Below, in pieces: positions 12,311-22,732 of a DNA stretch of 64,000 nt. A program made the translations under genes and the position numbers. This DNA comes from Apoderus coryli (lineage: Eukaryota; Arthropoda; Insecta; Coleoptera; Attelabidae). Each line of letters begins with the position of its first letter. The stretch's first letter is position 1. The stretch spans positions 29,279,715-29,343,714 of the forward strand of contig OU452200.1 in the NCBI GenBank assembly GCA_911728435.2, in the 5' to 3' direction. The notes under the pieces are model-generated. The model was not told where the DNA came from. It did not search any database and saw only the letters and a program-made list of their open reading frames with translations.

Positions 12311-13105
12311 AGTCTACATCTGTGGTTGCAAAAGTATTACATTGAGAATCATTGGGTTCCCTCACAGCACTCTGCTGGGTCGTTTTAATCTGACCAGTTT
12401 GAACACTAGGCGAGAATGCCACGCATTTATTTTACTTTTTAAAATCATAAATGGAATAGGAATTTTTTACATATCAGCAACGCGTACTAATTTGTTGTAT
12501 TCTCTTTTGATTGTAACAGTGTGTGATTGTATTGATATTTTTAATTCTGGTTTGTCAGTTATTAAACATATATTTTTAAGAAATTAGTTTTAAGTAGGCA
12601 TGTTAGGTTGTTCTCATTAATTTAGTGTAAAATTTTAAATGTCTTTTTCTTCCTACCCTGTAATTGCATTTTTCTGTCTGGCAGTTGTAACTCAAAATAA
12701 AATAATAAATAAAATAAATATTATGATATTTGTAATTTTTGCTAAATGAACAAGATTGGTCGCCTACACGGAAAAAAATCAATTCTTCAAATAAGAATAG
12801 TCGTGTCATTAAAGGTAAATATTTGGTATAAGTATAATAATGCTTCAGGTAAACCAGTTTAAATATTAATCTACTCTTGGACGTGTGATGTGTAGTTAAT
12901 TAATTTAAAATTACCTTATAGTTAGAATAAGAATAACAGGTAGGATATATATTGAAGAAAATATCCTCCTATAGAAGTTATATTTGTATTCAAAGAAGTG
13001 TATGATGTTCTTATATTTATAATAGACTATTATACGATCATAAAGAATATTTGTTTGTTATAATAATTTCACTCCAACGAAAACTAACTACTTTTGAGTT
13101 TAAAT
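12311..13105. other. AT-rich non-coding stretch
   Basis: If the preceding exons are real, the first part would be 3' UTR, but I see no canonical AATAAA immediately downstream. Nothing else is supported. Confidence 0.4.
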
Positions 13106-13108
13106 ATA

Positions 13109-13163
13109 TTTTTGTTTATTTATCTGAATAGATAATTTATCTATTCAGATAAATAAACAAAAA
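13109..13163. repeat. 55-bp perfect palindrome
   Basis: Two 27-base arms (13109-13135 and 13137-13163) are perfect reverse complements around a single T. It lies at the edge of the composite repeat that follows, and its right arm includes the left copy of that element's 16-bp flanking repeat. Confidence 0.9.
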
Positions 13164-13312
13164 AATCGGTTCTGTCACCCCAAAATATATGATATGCGTA
13201 ACGAAACAGAGTTTTAATAATAATTGTTATTATAAATGTATTATTTTCATTATTTCCAATAAACTAACGTAACAAACTAACTACTTTATTCTAAATTTAG
13301 AAAAAAAAGTAA

Positions 13313-13378
13313 TGCCAGAGCTAGGACTCGAATCCGAAACCTTCCGCATGCGAAGCGAATGACCTTCCAATGACCCAA
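13313..13378 (-). repeat. tRNA-Ala(CGC)-like block inside the composite repeat
   Basis: CTTCGCATGCGG gives a CGC anticodon loop and the following GGATTCGAGTCC is a slightly changed B box. The 5' acceptor strand cannot be matched, so this is repeat-borne tRNA-derived sequence and not a tRNA gene. Confidence 0.6.
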
Positions 13379-13669
13379 CAGAGACCTGGTAAGAAATATT
13401 GTATTTTATTTTTTATATATTTATATACGTTCTAACTAACCACTGGTGACATTTTAAACGCTAATTTCTCGTGAATTATGGGGGCAAATATCAAAAGTGA
13501 CCTAACGCTATAAAGCAGATAAAAATGCTTTTAAATGATGTATCAGTCGACCCCTACTGATATAGGAAAATTTAGTGATTGTGTCCACTCCTATCACAGG
13601 GCATAAGCGATTTCAACCGAAATCTAACGGCTTCATCCTAGGATTGGCCCAAAATCATATACCAAAACT

Positions 13670-13681
13670 TAGCTCAATTGG
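13670..13681 (+). promoter_or_regulatory. A-box-like pol III element on the opposite strand of the repeat
   Basis: TAGCTCAATTGG fits the tRNA A box (TRGYNNARNNGG) and is followed by a D-arm/anticodon-arm-like stretch. No B box follows at tRNA spacing. The same element is found at 49368-49379 on the minus strand. Confidence 0.4.
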
Positions 13682-14033
13682 TTAAAGCGTTTAGGCGCTA
13701 TCGTGGAAGAATACATACAGACACACATACATACACACAGACAGACAGACTTTCATCTGGAAATGGTCTTAATCATCTCAGGGAAATTCAAAATAGTTAT
13801 ATCCGTCTTTATCTCATTTTTTGACATTTGTTAACAATACTTTCCCTGTGCGGGAAAGTAATATTGTTTTATTCAGGACAACGTTGTTCTATTCAGATAA
13901 ATATCATTCACTCCTTGATAGATGGATTACTTCAGAAAAAATTATATATAAGTATATATATTTTTGTATTGACACGTGTTATATTTATGGTTGATATTGC
14001 ATTTACGCCTCTTCTTGCGTAAAGACTATGGCA

Positions 14034-14270
14034 GAGAACAACTAAGGGAGAGAATATAAACTCTGGTGGGCGCGGCTAGTTTGCGCACCTCATTCGCGCA
14101 GAGGGATTCGATGACGTACTGAGTTTAGGCAGAGGCGCCACACGCGATTTAGTCTACTTTAGCGTTGCGAGCAAACGGATATTCAGTGGCAGCGTTAATC
14201 TGAGATTTTCGATTGGAAGTGAGATATTGTGTGATTGCGAAATTTACATTCTTATCGTTTTTCCGTTAAC
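14034..14270 (+). promoter_or_regulatory. GC-richer promoter-like region upstream of the THAP exon
   Basis: The base composition rises sharply against the AT-rich surroundings (GGCGCGGCTAG, GCGCACCTCATTCGCGCAG) for about 200 bases directly before the THAP start codon. AATATAAACT at about 14052 could be a TATA box. This is an inference from composition and position. Confidence 0.35.
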
Positions 14271-14372
14271 ATGAATAAACCTAAGTGTGGCGTAGTGTGT
14301 TCAGCGGAAGGCTGTACGAACAAGAGTTATAACTGCAACTGATCGTTTTTCACGTTTCCAAAAGATCAAGCA
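14271..14372 (+). pseudogene. THAP-domain first exon with an internal stop
   Basis: The frame starts MNKPKCGVVCSAEGCTNKS and continues YNCN-stop-SFFTFPKDQA. This is the start of a THAP zinc finger (C-x4-C, then the FFxFP signature), a DNA-binding module found in P-element-type transposases and in host regulators. A TGA interrupts between NCN and SFF. The exon ends in AAG followed by a canonical GTAAGT donor, where insect THAP genes often have an intron. The remaining C2CH ligands (Cys...His) would be in the next exon, which I could not find. Best read as the first exon of a dead P-type transposon or THAP gene; a sequencing error at the TGA is possible. Confidence 0.6.
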
Positions 14373-14525
14373 AGGTAAGTTTTGTTTCGATTAACTTATT
14401 GTATTGTATTTTTATAGTGATGTGGTAGGTATATTGTCTTATTTTTGAAATGGAATTCCTCATGTAATCTTATATTATGCCTAGTTGTATTTTATAGTAT
14501 AATACCCAGTGTTTTATGTTCTATA

Positions 14526-14577
14526 GAGCTGAAATTTGGATGGTTGGGGCCCGAACCAACCATTCAAATTTCAGCTC
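14526..14577. repeat. 52-bp near-perfect hairpin
   Basis: GAGCTGAAATTTGGATGGTT and its reverse complement (one base difference) surround a GGGCCCG centre. No ORF or T-run is associated. Confidence 0.8.
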
Positions 14578-14734
14578 TCAGATAAAACGATTTCAAGAAA
14601 TTTATTTATTTCAAGAATACAGGTTTCATGAGAAAAAAGTAACATATTTATATATTGTCGTTGGGTTCGATTAACAAATCACAAACAATTTATTCATTTG
14701 TATTTATTTTTTCCTTTTTGTCATTATTTGCTAC

Positions 14735-14763
14735 GTTTCGGTGATTTTTTACACCTATATCAG
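14735..14763 (-). ncRNA. degenerate CTGAT-hairpin-GAAAC cassette
   Basis: On the minus strand: CCTGATATA, stem GGTG/CACC around an eight-base-rich T/A loop, then GAAACG. The G8-A9 equivalents of a hammerhead core are lost. Confidence 0.3.
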
Positions 14764-15768
14764 GCTTAGTAGAAAAATTACCAAATATATTTTTTGCATA
14801 CTTGTTGCAAACAAACAAATTATCATATGTTCAAAGTTTTGTTTACACAAAACATATTATATTGAACGAAAAAGTTTTACGGAACTATGAACTTAATGAT
14901 GAAATACTGCTTAAATAAGTGGTATACAGATTTTCTTTATTAAAAATAAAAAAAAAAACTTTTCATATGGCTTGGTATATATAGAACATTAAATAAAATG
15001 CAATAAATATTTTATAATAATTGTCAATACAATATCATAATTTTGCAAGACAGACATTTTATATTTCCAACTTCAGCTTTAAATTATGTGAAATGAGTAA
15101 AATAGAACATTTCGTGCACGACAGTGTTATAAATTTAGAATAGATATTGCGCTGTGTAAAGGAATACAATAATAAAAAAGAACAACCTGTCAGCGGCAAT
15201 TGCAGTGCATACTTCATTTATATATTATGCATTTTTATACCTCGAGAGCGAAAAAAATAAATATTGCGTGTCGATTTTTATACTTTGTATTTATATACAT
15301 ATCTACTCATTTTATAAAAATTACAATAAACACCAGCAAACATATAAAATGCTATACCACTTTTTTTTTTGTAACAAAAATGACCATTAATATACAGGGT
15401 GAATCACGGTAGGTGGTACATTAGAAGTTTTGGGAAAACTAACGATTCGATTGTTTTGAAACCATGACAAGGACAATACAATTTGTCAGTCAGTTAAAAA
15501 AAAACGTGTGTAGCAGTTTCGGTTCTCTAATTTCTGCTTTCGGTACTGCATAACGTTACTATTTTTTGCACGACTAAAAATATATTATATACTTGCATAG
15601 TTTATTATTTCTTAATAATAATTAATCTCTAATTGATCAAAATTTACGTTGACTTGTCGTTAAGCGTGGTCATGGCGGTGATTATTATCCTGTTTTTGTA
15701 ATGTCACGTTAAAATTTCTAGAAAAATCTTGTACCTATACGAAGAAAATGAGCGACATTAAGGTTTAA
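14764..15768. other. AT-rich non-coding stretch
   Basis: No coding support. ATACAGGGTGAATCA at about 15393 is the kind of end sequence seen in several repeats of this window (46.3, 48.4, 54.4 and 57.1 kb). Confidence 0.4.
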
Positions 15769-15771
15769 AAT

Positions 15772-17212
15772 TCAATTAAAAATGATCCACAACACCTGTG
15801 GAAATACATTCAAAGCAAAAGACGCAAATCCAGAATACCGGCTTCAATGAAGGTTGCGACGGAGGCTTACATCTCTGAGCCACAAGAAATAGTCAGAGCT
15901 TTTGCAACCTTTTTCGAAAGTGTTTTTGTGCTATCAAATGATGACTTCACGATAAAAGCACAGGATAGTGGTGATTTGGTGTCTCTTGGTTTGATTAGGG
16001 AGGACGAGGTTAGGCGAGCACTAAAAAAACTAAAACCGAAACTGACGTGTGGTCTCGATGGAATTCCTGCCTTTATACCAAAAGACTGTGCGTATGCATT
16101 GGCACAATACAATAATACAAGGTCAACCGTTTACTGACTTCTGGAAGACGGCACGCGTATGTCCTGTTCATAAATCCGGGAGGTGTTCGAATCGATTATT
16201 TATGACAGATCTTTAACCAAATAAAGAATCGTATAATACCCCAGCAGCAGGATTTTTCCACAAAAGAACAAGTGTTACAAATCTTGTCGCTTTCCTACAA
16301 CAAGTGCACACCGCACTGTGTCTTACATTTGTAGATTCTCTGGCGCTGCTCTTGAAATGCACTGTAATTAAGAATCTTGGTGTGTTCATTGATAGCGATT
16401 GAACCTTTAATTATCATGTTTCCCATATAAAGCAGAAAGCACTCAAATCCCTGGGATTTATTTTTAGAACCACCAACTCATTTAACAATACTGATTGTCT
16501 TATAGTATTGTACAACGCAATGGTAAGATCAAACCTTGAATATGCCGCTGTAGCTTGGTCTCCGATATATGCAGTTTATGTTAACTCTCTCGAAAATGTT
16601 CAACGAAAATTCCTTAAGCGATTAGCCTTCAAGATTGATGGTCAGTTTCCTGCCCGGGGATACGACCATGCTTTGCTGTTGGAGATATTTGATTCTCAAT
16701 CACTAGAGATGCGTAGGCAATTTTCCTCTCAGTGTTTTGTAATTGGTCTTATTAATGGTCTTATAGGCTGTTTGCAATTGTTGGAGATGGTGCGGTTTAA
16801 AATTCCGCAATTCAATGCGAGAAATGCCGATCTTTTCAGAGTGCCACCGGTACCCGCGAATTTTGAAACAAGAGCTCCCATCTTCAGAGAGTCTAATTTC
16901 TGTAATACTTATACCATCTATACTAGCATTAATTATTTCAATGAGAATCCCAACATATTTAAATGTGATTTGTATATTGTTCTGGGGGAGATGATTGAAT
17001 AGATTTCATGTACTTGTAAAGTGAAATATATCCGTACGATCTTATATGTTTGTATTGTATTTTTGCTACTGTCACCTTTAGTTTATTACTTTTATCAATT
17101 TAGTGTTATTATTTGTGTTTACTATATTATATTATATTTTATATTCATAGCAATTGTCTTGTAATTGGGTTGTCACCTGGTAAACAATAAAGAGATATTA
17201 TTATTATTATTA
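15772..17212 (+). pseudogene. Jockey-type LINE ORF2 relic, RT core deleted
   Basis: The segment 15772-16137 encodes the pre-RT and early RT region (DPQHLWKYIQSKR, then RRALKKLKPKLTCGLDGIP). FTDFWKTARVCPVHKSG follows after a frame change. The next recognisable part (16375-16500) is the post-catalytic KNLGVFIDSD region, and 16508-17002 encodes the C-terminus (MVRSNLEYAAVAWSP). The fingers and palm with the YADD box are absent, so there is an internal deletion of several hundred bases, plus stops and frameshifts. The 3' end carries an ATT microsatellite tail (about 17195-17211). The element would have encoded endonuclease and reverse transcriptase for target-primed transposition; it is inactive. 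Confidence 0.75.
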
Positions 17213-17635
17213 AGACGAGAAAGTCTAATATTTGGAGATTATTCGGAAAAACAAGTGGTAGGACGGGGAGCGCTTCAAAAGTGGTCTATGGTAATAGCCC
17301 AAAATTTTAAAATTGAAAATACAAGTAGATATACTGGACACTCCTTCAGGCATACATCAGCTACACTTTTGGCAAATGAAAGCGAATATGTTTTAGGGTT
17401 AACAAGGCATGATGCTTAGAAATGTTCAGCTGTAGCTGAAAGCTATTTTGAAGACTATTTGCAAAACAAGATGGAATATGCCAACAAAATTTTACATGAA
17501 AATAATGCTGCTGCCCCCTTACAAAATTCTACTAGTGGCTCATGTGCAACATTTTCTCTGAATGCAAACAGTCCTCACAAAGCTTCTGTTCCACTGACGA
17601 TAAATAATTGTACTTTTAATATTAATAAAATATAA
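17213..17635 (+). pseudogene. Crypton-type tyrosine recombinase C-terminal fragment
   Basis: The frame reads KQVVGRGALQKW, then YTGHSFRHTSATLLAN, then LTRHDA-stop-KCSAVAESYFEDYLQNK. GHSFR carries the His-x-x-Arg of tyrosine recombinases, RHDA-W-K is the normally conserved second box, and the Tyr in AESY is the expected nucleophile. This is the pattern of Crypton/DUF3504 recombinases, which integrate DNA by site-specific recombination. The Trp codon of the second box has become TAG, and everything 5' of the HxxR region is missing where the LINE tail abuts. The LINE probably inserted in, and displaced, the 5' part. A good family match on motif order; inactive. Confidence 0.65.
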
Positions 17636-18725
17636 TAGGTACTATCGTTGTTTTAATAAAATTTGTTTATTTTTGTACCAGGATGACTTTTGGTTGAATT
17701 TTTCTATAATTCAACGGCTCAGTTTACTTACCGATGCCTCAGCCATAGTAACCAGTACATCCAACATAGCGACGTAAAAACAGATTTGGTAAAGAATGAA
17801 AAACATCAAGTCTTACAAAACATTTATAATCTTAATTTCTCTATAAATTGCACAAAATTCGATTGGGGATGTTTTTTGGAAGTCTTTATGTATTCCAAAG
17901 AATGTAAAAATATATATGGTGTCCCATATCGAATTATGGTGATACCGTGTATTAGTAATATTTTCGCATATATGATTGCTTAATTTAGTAGAATTATATT
18001 GAAGTAGAAACTATTACTAATGTTAACTTTTTGCTGTTGCCATTCACATAATAATAAATAATGTTCTCAGAGGTGAACCAATATCTCATCAACCTCGTGT
18101 ACGCAACACCCTGTACGGTTGAATGCGTAGGCTATCGAGACTACAATGTCAGTATCTTTATTATAACACTGTTTACTATGACAAATTCTGCCATACTTCT
18201 TGTCACTGGCAGCAAAACGACTTGCAAACACGCCTGTTTATGTTTTCCTGCAACAATTCTTATGAGGTATAACTTACATGCAATATTATTATTATTATTC
18301 TCTAAGGGGGCAACAATATAAGGTGTGTCACTTGTCTAACCAAAACGTAAATGTATTAGTTTTCCTTATGTACATAATGGGTGCATATGTTGTGTATATG
18401 GCTCCTTTGCAAAATAACTTTGGTTGTCAATGGTTTATTACCAATAATATTTCATAATTTATTGCCAAAATATGACTAATACTAACTACTGTCTGTGGAT
18501 TGAAACATTTTAATTTTTGACGATATTTCGCGTTCATATAGAGTATACCTACATTCCCCAAAACCCTTTTTTACATAAAGAATATTCAGGTAAAAATTAC
18601 ATTCTTAATAAATGAATTATTCTAAGCAGAAGTGTTTTCAATTTAAACAATCTTATTTGTTTGTTTTTCCTTCTCTTTGAACCTTTGAGTTTTTTAATTT
18701 TTGTTTTGAGTATTCCTGGGCCGGT
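17636..18725. other. no supported feature
   Basis: Open frames of 97 and 86 codons (17690-17983 and 18061-18321) have no recognisable domains and ordinary AT-rich composition. I regard them as chance. Confidence 0.4.
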
Positions 18726-18727
18726 AC

Positions 18728-18760
18728 CTGTGAAAAAGACGAAATTAAATTCGTCGAAAC
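18728..18760 (+). ncRNA. hairpin-GAAAC cassette, diverged
   Basis: CTGTGAAAAA followed by a six-base-pair stem GACGAA/TTCGTC (loop ATTAAA) and GAAACG. The 3' side and spacing resemble the other cassettes; the CTGATGA half has decayed. Confidence 0.3.
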
Positions 18761-18879
18761 GTTAGGAAAAAAGTAATTTTGAAATTAAATAAAAACCAAT
18801 AAAAACATAATTTTATTTAATTTTGTGTTATTCATAATGCGAACCTAAGCCCAAGAATACTGAAAACAAAAATTGAATG

Positions 18880-19600
18880 CCTAATTATAATACTATCTTT
18901 ATTAGCCATAAGTTGGTACATCAACAAGTACATTGGCACGTCATGCCATCATCATCAGCATTCACTCGCTAACGAGTATGAATTATTCCAACTCCGGGAT
19001 TCCTGTTATGAACAACATGGCTCAACAGACCGATCCTCGACGGCACGTCATGTAAAACTAAGAGACACAACAAAGAAATATACTAATTTCACATTTTTTT
19101 GTACATAAACTTAACACTTAATACAATCTATAAATAAATAAATATACAGTCCCACAAATATAAACATTACAGTCAGATATCAAAAATTCTAGATAACAAC
19201 AAACACACATAACACAGCTAAAGTTACACAAAGGAAATTACAAGACAGAAAAATTATTGAACTGCAGCAGCAAACTCTTGCAAATTATAGAATGCGTTGC
19301 ACGTGAAGAATAATTTTAACTTTTTTTTTAAATACAGTCTCTGACAGCTCCTTATGTCTATAGAGAAGAATTTATAATAATCCAATTGCATTTGCCTATT
19401 TTTTACATAGGTGTTTCACGTGTGTTACCCCTCTCAAATGAGAATCAATGAACAATCCCAACATTTGGTGGATTTTGACATCGATAATCGGATCTGATCA
19501 AAACTTACTTATTTGTGCAAAACCAATTGGGAAAAGTACGATTTTTCGTGTGTTCCACACAATATTTTTTCTAGTTTTGAATATGATGATGATTTACTTC
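18880..19600 (-). repeat. probable 3' parts of old LINEs
   Basis: On the minus strand, TATGGCTAATAAAGATAG at the left end resembles a LINE polyadenylation tail. Around 19270-19450 scattered frames recall the non-conserved end of a Jockey-type ORF2. Low confidence because no RT motif is present. Confidence 0.3.
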
Positions 19601-19856
19601 AAGTTAAAAATATAAAAAACTGGATAAAGAATAATAATAATAATAATAATAATAATACACATTTATTTCAGTAATATGTAAATACATAAAATGAAACAAG
19701 TCATCGAACAGAAAAAAAGAGAGAAAACAAATCAAAATATAATAAAACTAAAGTACTTAAGTAAATCTACTCATACAATATATCATGTGTTCCCAATCAT
19801 GTAAGAATCATACATATACATTACGATTACCATAAATACACACAACAAAACAAAAA

Positions 19857-22732
19857 TTACCACACTGCAAAAAGATAATCATTTATACTATAAGGTTCAA
19901 TCTCCAGAAGTAGAGCTTTAACCTCCTTTTTGAAAACATTTAGATTTCTAGTTTCCTTCATTTTCTTTGGCAATTTATTAAAAAGTTTTACACACATAAA
20001 ATGTGGACACGTTTCAGTCAGTGTAAGACGATGTATTGGGTATAATATATCAATTGATCTGGTGTTATATGAATGATCCACAGAAGTTTCAAAACTATTT
20101 TTATTTTTAAAAAAGAACATCAGGCACTCATACACATATAGCCCGTAAATTGTCAAAATTGATTCCTTTCTAAAATGATTTCTACAACTCTGTCTATATG
20201 TAAGGCCAGTTATAATTCTTAAAATTCGTTTCTGAGCAACGAAAATATTTTGAGTTTCTCGGTCTTTTCCCCAAAAAATTATTCCGTAACGAAGCAGTGA
20301 TTCAAAGTTCGCATAATAAACAATTTTAAGACAGTGACTATTTAGATATTTGTTAATTACTCGCACAGCAAAACATACAGAATTTAGTTTCTTTAACAGA
20401 GATCTTATATGTTCCGACCACTCTAAAAATTCATTTATTTGGATACCTAAAAGTTTTGCAGTACATTCTATCTTGAAATTATTTCCAGCAATGCACATAC
20501 TTTCTGGTTTCTGAACTCTGGAATTCTTAGTTCTAAAGAGAACGACTTTTGTTTTAGATTCATTAAGTAGTAATTTATTTTTAGTGAGCCAATCTGATGT
20601 TTTTTCATATAGTGTCGAACATTCACAAATTACATTTGCCAAGATATTTTCTCGAACTAGCAATGTTGTGTCATCAACATAATTGATGATATGCCACGAG
20701 TTTCTGTCCACACTATCGTTAATATCATTAATGTAAATTACAAACATAATTGGTCCCAATATGCTTCCCTGAGCAACCCCATACACTGTAGGCAGCACAT
20801 TCGAAGAAAAACTACCGCCAACATCATTAATATCTACCCGTTGAAATCTACCAGTCAAATAAGATTGGAACCACTCCTTTGCTTGTCCACGCACTCCATA
20901 TCTATCCATCTTATCGATAAGCAACGCTCTATCTAAACAATCATATGCCTTAGAGAGATCAAGAAAAATTCCAGCAGCTAAATTTCCGCCCTCCAATCCA
21001 TTCAAGATTGCTCGAACAAATTCAAACAATGCAGTGAATGTGTTTTTACCTTTAATATAACCATGTTGATTTTCATTTAATAGCGAATAAATAGTAAAAA
21101 AATTTATCAACCTATCAGACATGGCCATCTCGAAAAATTTCGAAAAACCGGACAAGATATTGATTGGCCTATAATTGCTGAACTCGCTCGCATCCCCATT
21201 TTTAAAAATTGGCCTTACAACTGCATGTTTTAGCTGGTCCGGAAATATTCCATGTTTAAACGAGTTATTTATAATATAACATAGTACCTTAGCTATATCG
21301 GGACTGGATAATTTTATTAAACTAGTAGGTATGTTGTCGATGCCACATGAGTGTTTATTCTTAATACGTGACGAATAGTTAAGAATCTCAGAAACGGTTG
21401 TAGGGCGAAGAAACATTGATTTATTATTTATAGGGAACGTCAGTGTATGATTACTAGCCTGAATCTTACCTAAAATGTTGGGAATTATCTCTAATAAATA
21501 TCGATTATAATTATCCGCTGTATTCTTACCCCCGTCTAAATTATGAACAGTAGGTGATTTCCCTTGAATTTCACTGCAAACTGACCACATAGATTTCATT
21601 TTATTGTCAGAATTATTAATTTTGTCTTGATATGATTTTGCACGTGTCGACCTCAATAAACCATCATATTCTTTTTTTGTAGAAACATAAAGAAGTTTAT
21701 ATTTCTGGTCCACTCTATAAGCAGTATAAAGAAAATCTAAACGTTTTTTACATTCTTCTATTTCTGGAGATGAAACCTTCTTATTTCTATTGACCGATTT
21801 AATTAATTTTTCAGGAAATGTTTGTTCAAATAATTCTGAAAACTTAGAAGAAAACAACTCCCATTGTTTATTAACATTATTTTCATCCACTTTATAAACA
21901 GGGGACCATTTTTGTTCTTTTAATTTTGATAGAAATTTTTCTTTATTTTTCTGATTAAAATTTCTCATAAAAATAGGATTAACATCTTGTACAATTTTTG
22001 TTGCAAAAAGTATTTTTTGAGCATTGTGATCCGACACATGATTTTCTATAATTTTTACCTCTATATACTCTAAATTGGTAAATATATTATCGAGACAACT
22101 TGCCGAACTCCCTGCCAGCCTTGTAAATTCTCCAATGACAAAAGGGATGTTAAAAGTTTCTGTTAATGCTAGTAGTGAAGTTCTATTTCTGTTTTCTTTC
22201 AAAAATTCTATATTAAAGTCTCCTGTAATACATAGTGCATGTCTTATATTAAAAAGAGAGTGCAGCAAGTTCTCGAAGATATCTAAAAACACATTTATGT
22301 CGCCTGCGGGTGGGCGATATATATTAACAATAAAAATTTGCAATTTACCTAAGATACACTCAATTCCTGCAATTTCAACAACATTTCTTACTGACATTTC
22401 ATTTACAAAATTTACAGGCTTACATTTAATTTCACTCCTAGCATAGATAGCTACACCACCATGTTGACCCTCATCCCTGCAAAAAGCTGACACAAGTCTA
22501 AAACCACACAAATTATATTTTGGTAATTGATTCTCACTCTTCCAGTGTTCAGAGACACAAAACACTTTGCAGTCCTCATGTTCTTGCATCATATAGTTAA
22601 GTTTATCCACTGAATTTCCTATTGATTGAACATTCTGATGTATGATCGAAATGTACGCATTACTTTCGCTATTACCATCAGTCGCTTGGTAATTTCCAGT
22701 GTTTACTGGTTGTATTTTAAAAAAATCGAATC
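19857..22732 (-). CDS. LINE ORF2: endonuclease and reverse transcriptase
   Basis: The protein performs target-primed reverse transcription. Counting from the GTG at 22610, the endonuclease catalytic motifs are GDFNIEF (near residue 130) and SDHNAQ (near 193). The RT domain has SNYRPINILS, FLDLSKAYDCLD, GVAQGSILGP and the catalytic YVDDTTLL (near 650). The frame is open well upstream of 22610 and reads ISIIHQNVQSIGNSVDKLN, the normal start of the endonuclease domain, so 22610 is not the true start. The open frame reaches a TGA at about 22733 inside the end of ORF1 and contains no upstream ATG. Translation by -1 frameshifting from ORF1 at 22718-22724 is the simplest explanation. The box is YVDD instead of the commoner YADD. 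Confidence 0.85.

Larger units (their letters stand above)
13156..13887 (-). mobile_element. complete tRNA-like composite repeat, copy 1
   Basis: Flanked by a 16-bp direct repeat, TCTATTCAGATAAATA, at 13140-13155 and 13888-13903, which looks like a target-site duplication and defines the unit as ~730 bp. Read on the minus strand it has a TACTTTCCCGCACAGGGAAAGTA-type hairpin near its start, a block ending TGTGTCTGTATGTATTCTTC, a tRNA-Ala-like block (13313-13378) and an end block GGGGTGACAGAACCG. No protein is encoded. A 12-16 bp duplication favours retroposition, but the sub-terminal ACTTTCCCG inverted repeats would suit a DNA element. Two other long copies lie at 49.2 and 58.7 kb. Confidence 0.65.

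Noticed and set aside
17690..18321. Frames of 97 and 86 codons after the Crypton fragment
   Set aside because: No domain, no support from splice sites; not continuous with the recombinase frame.
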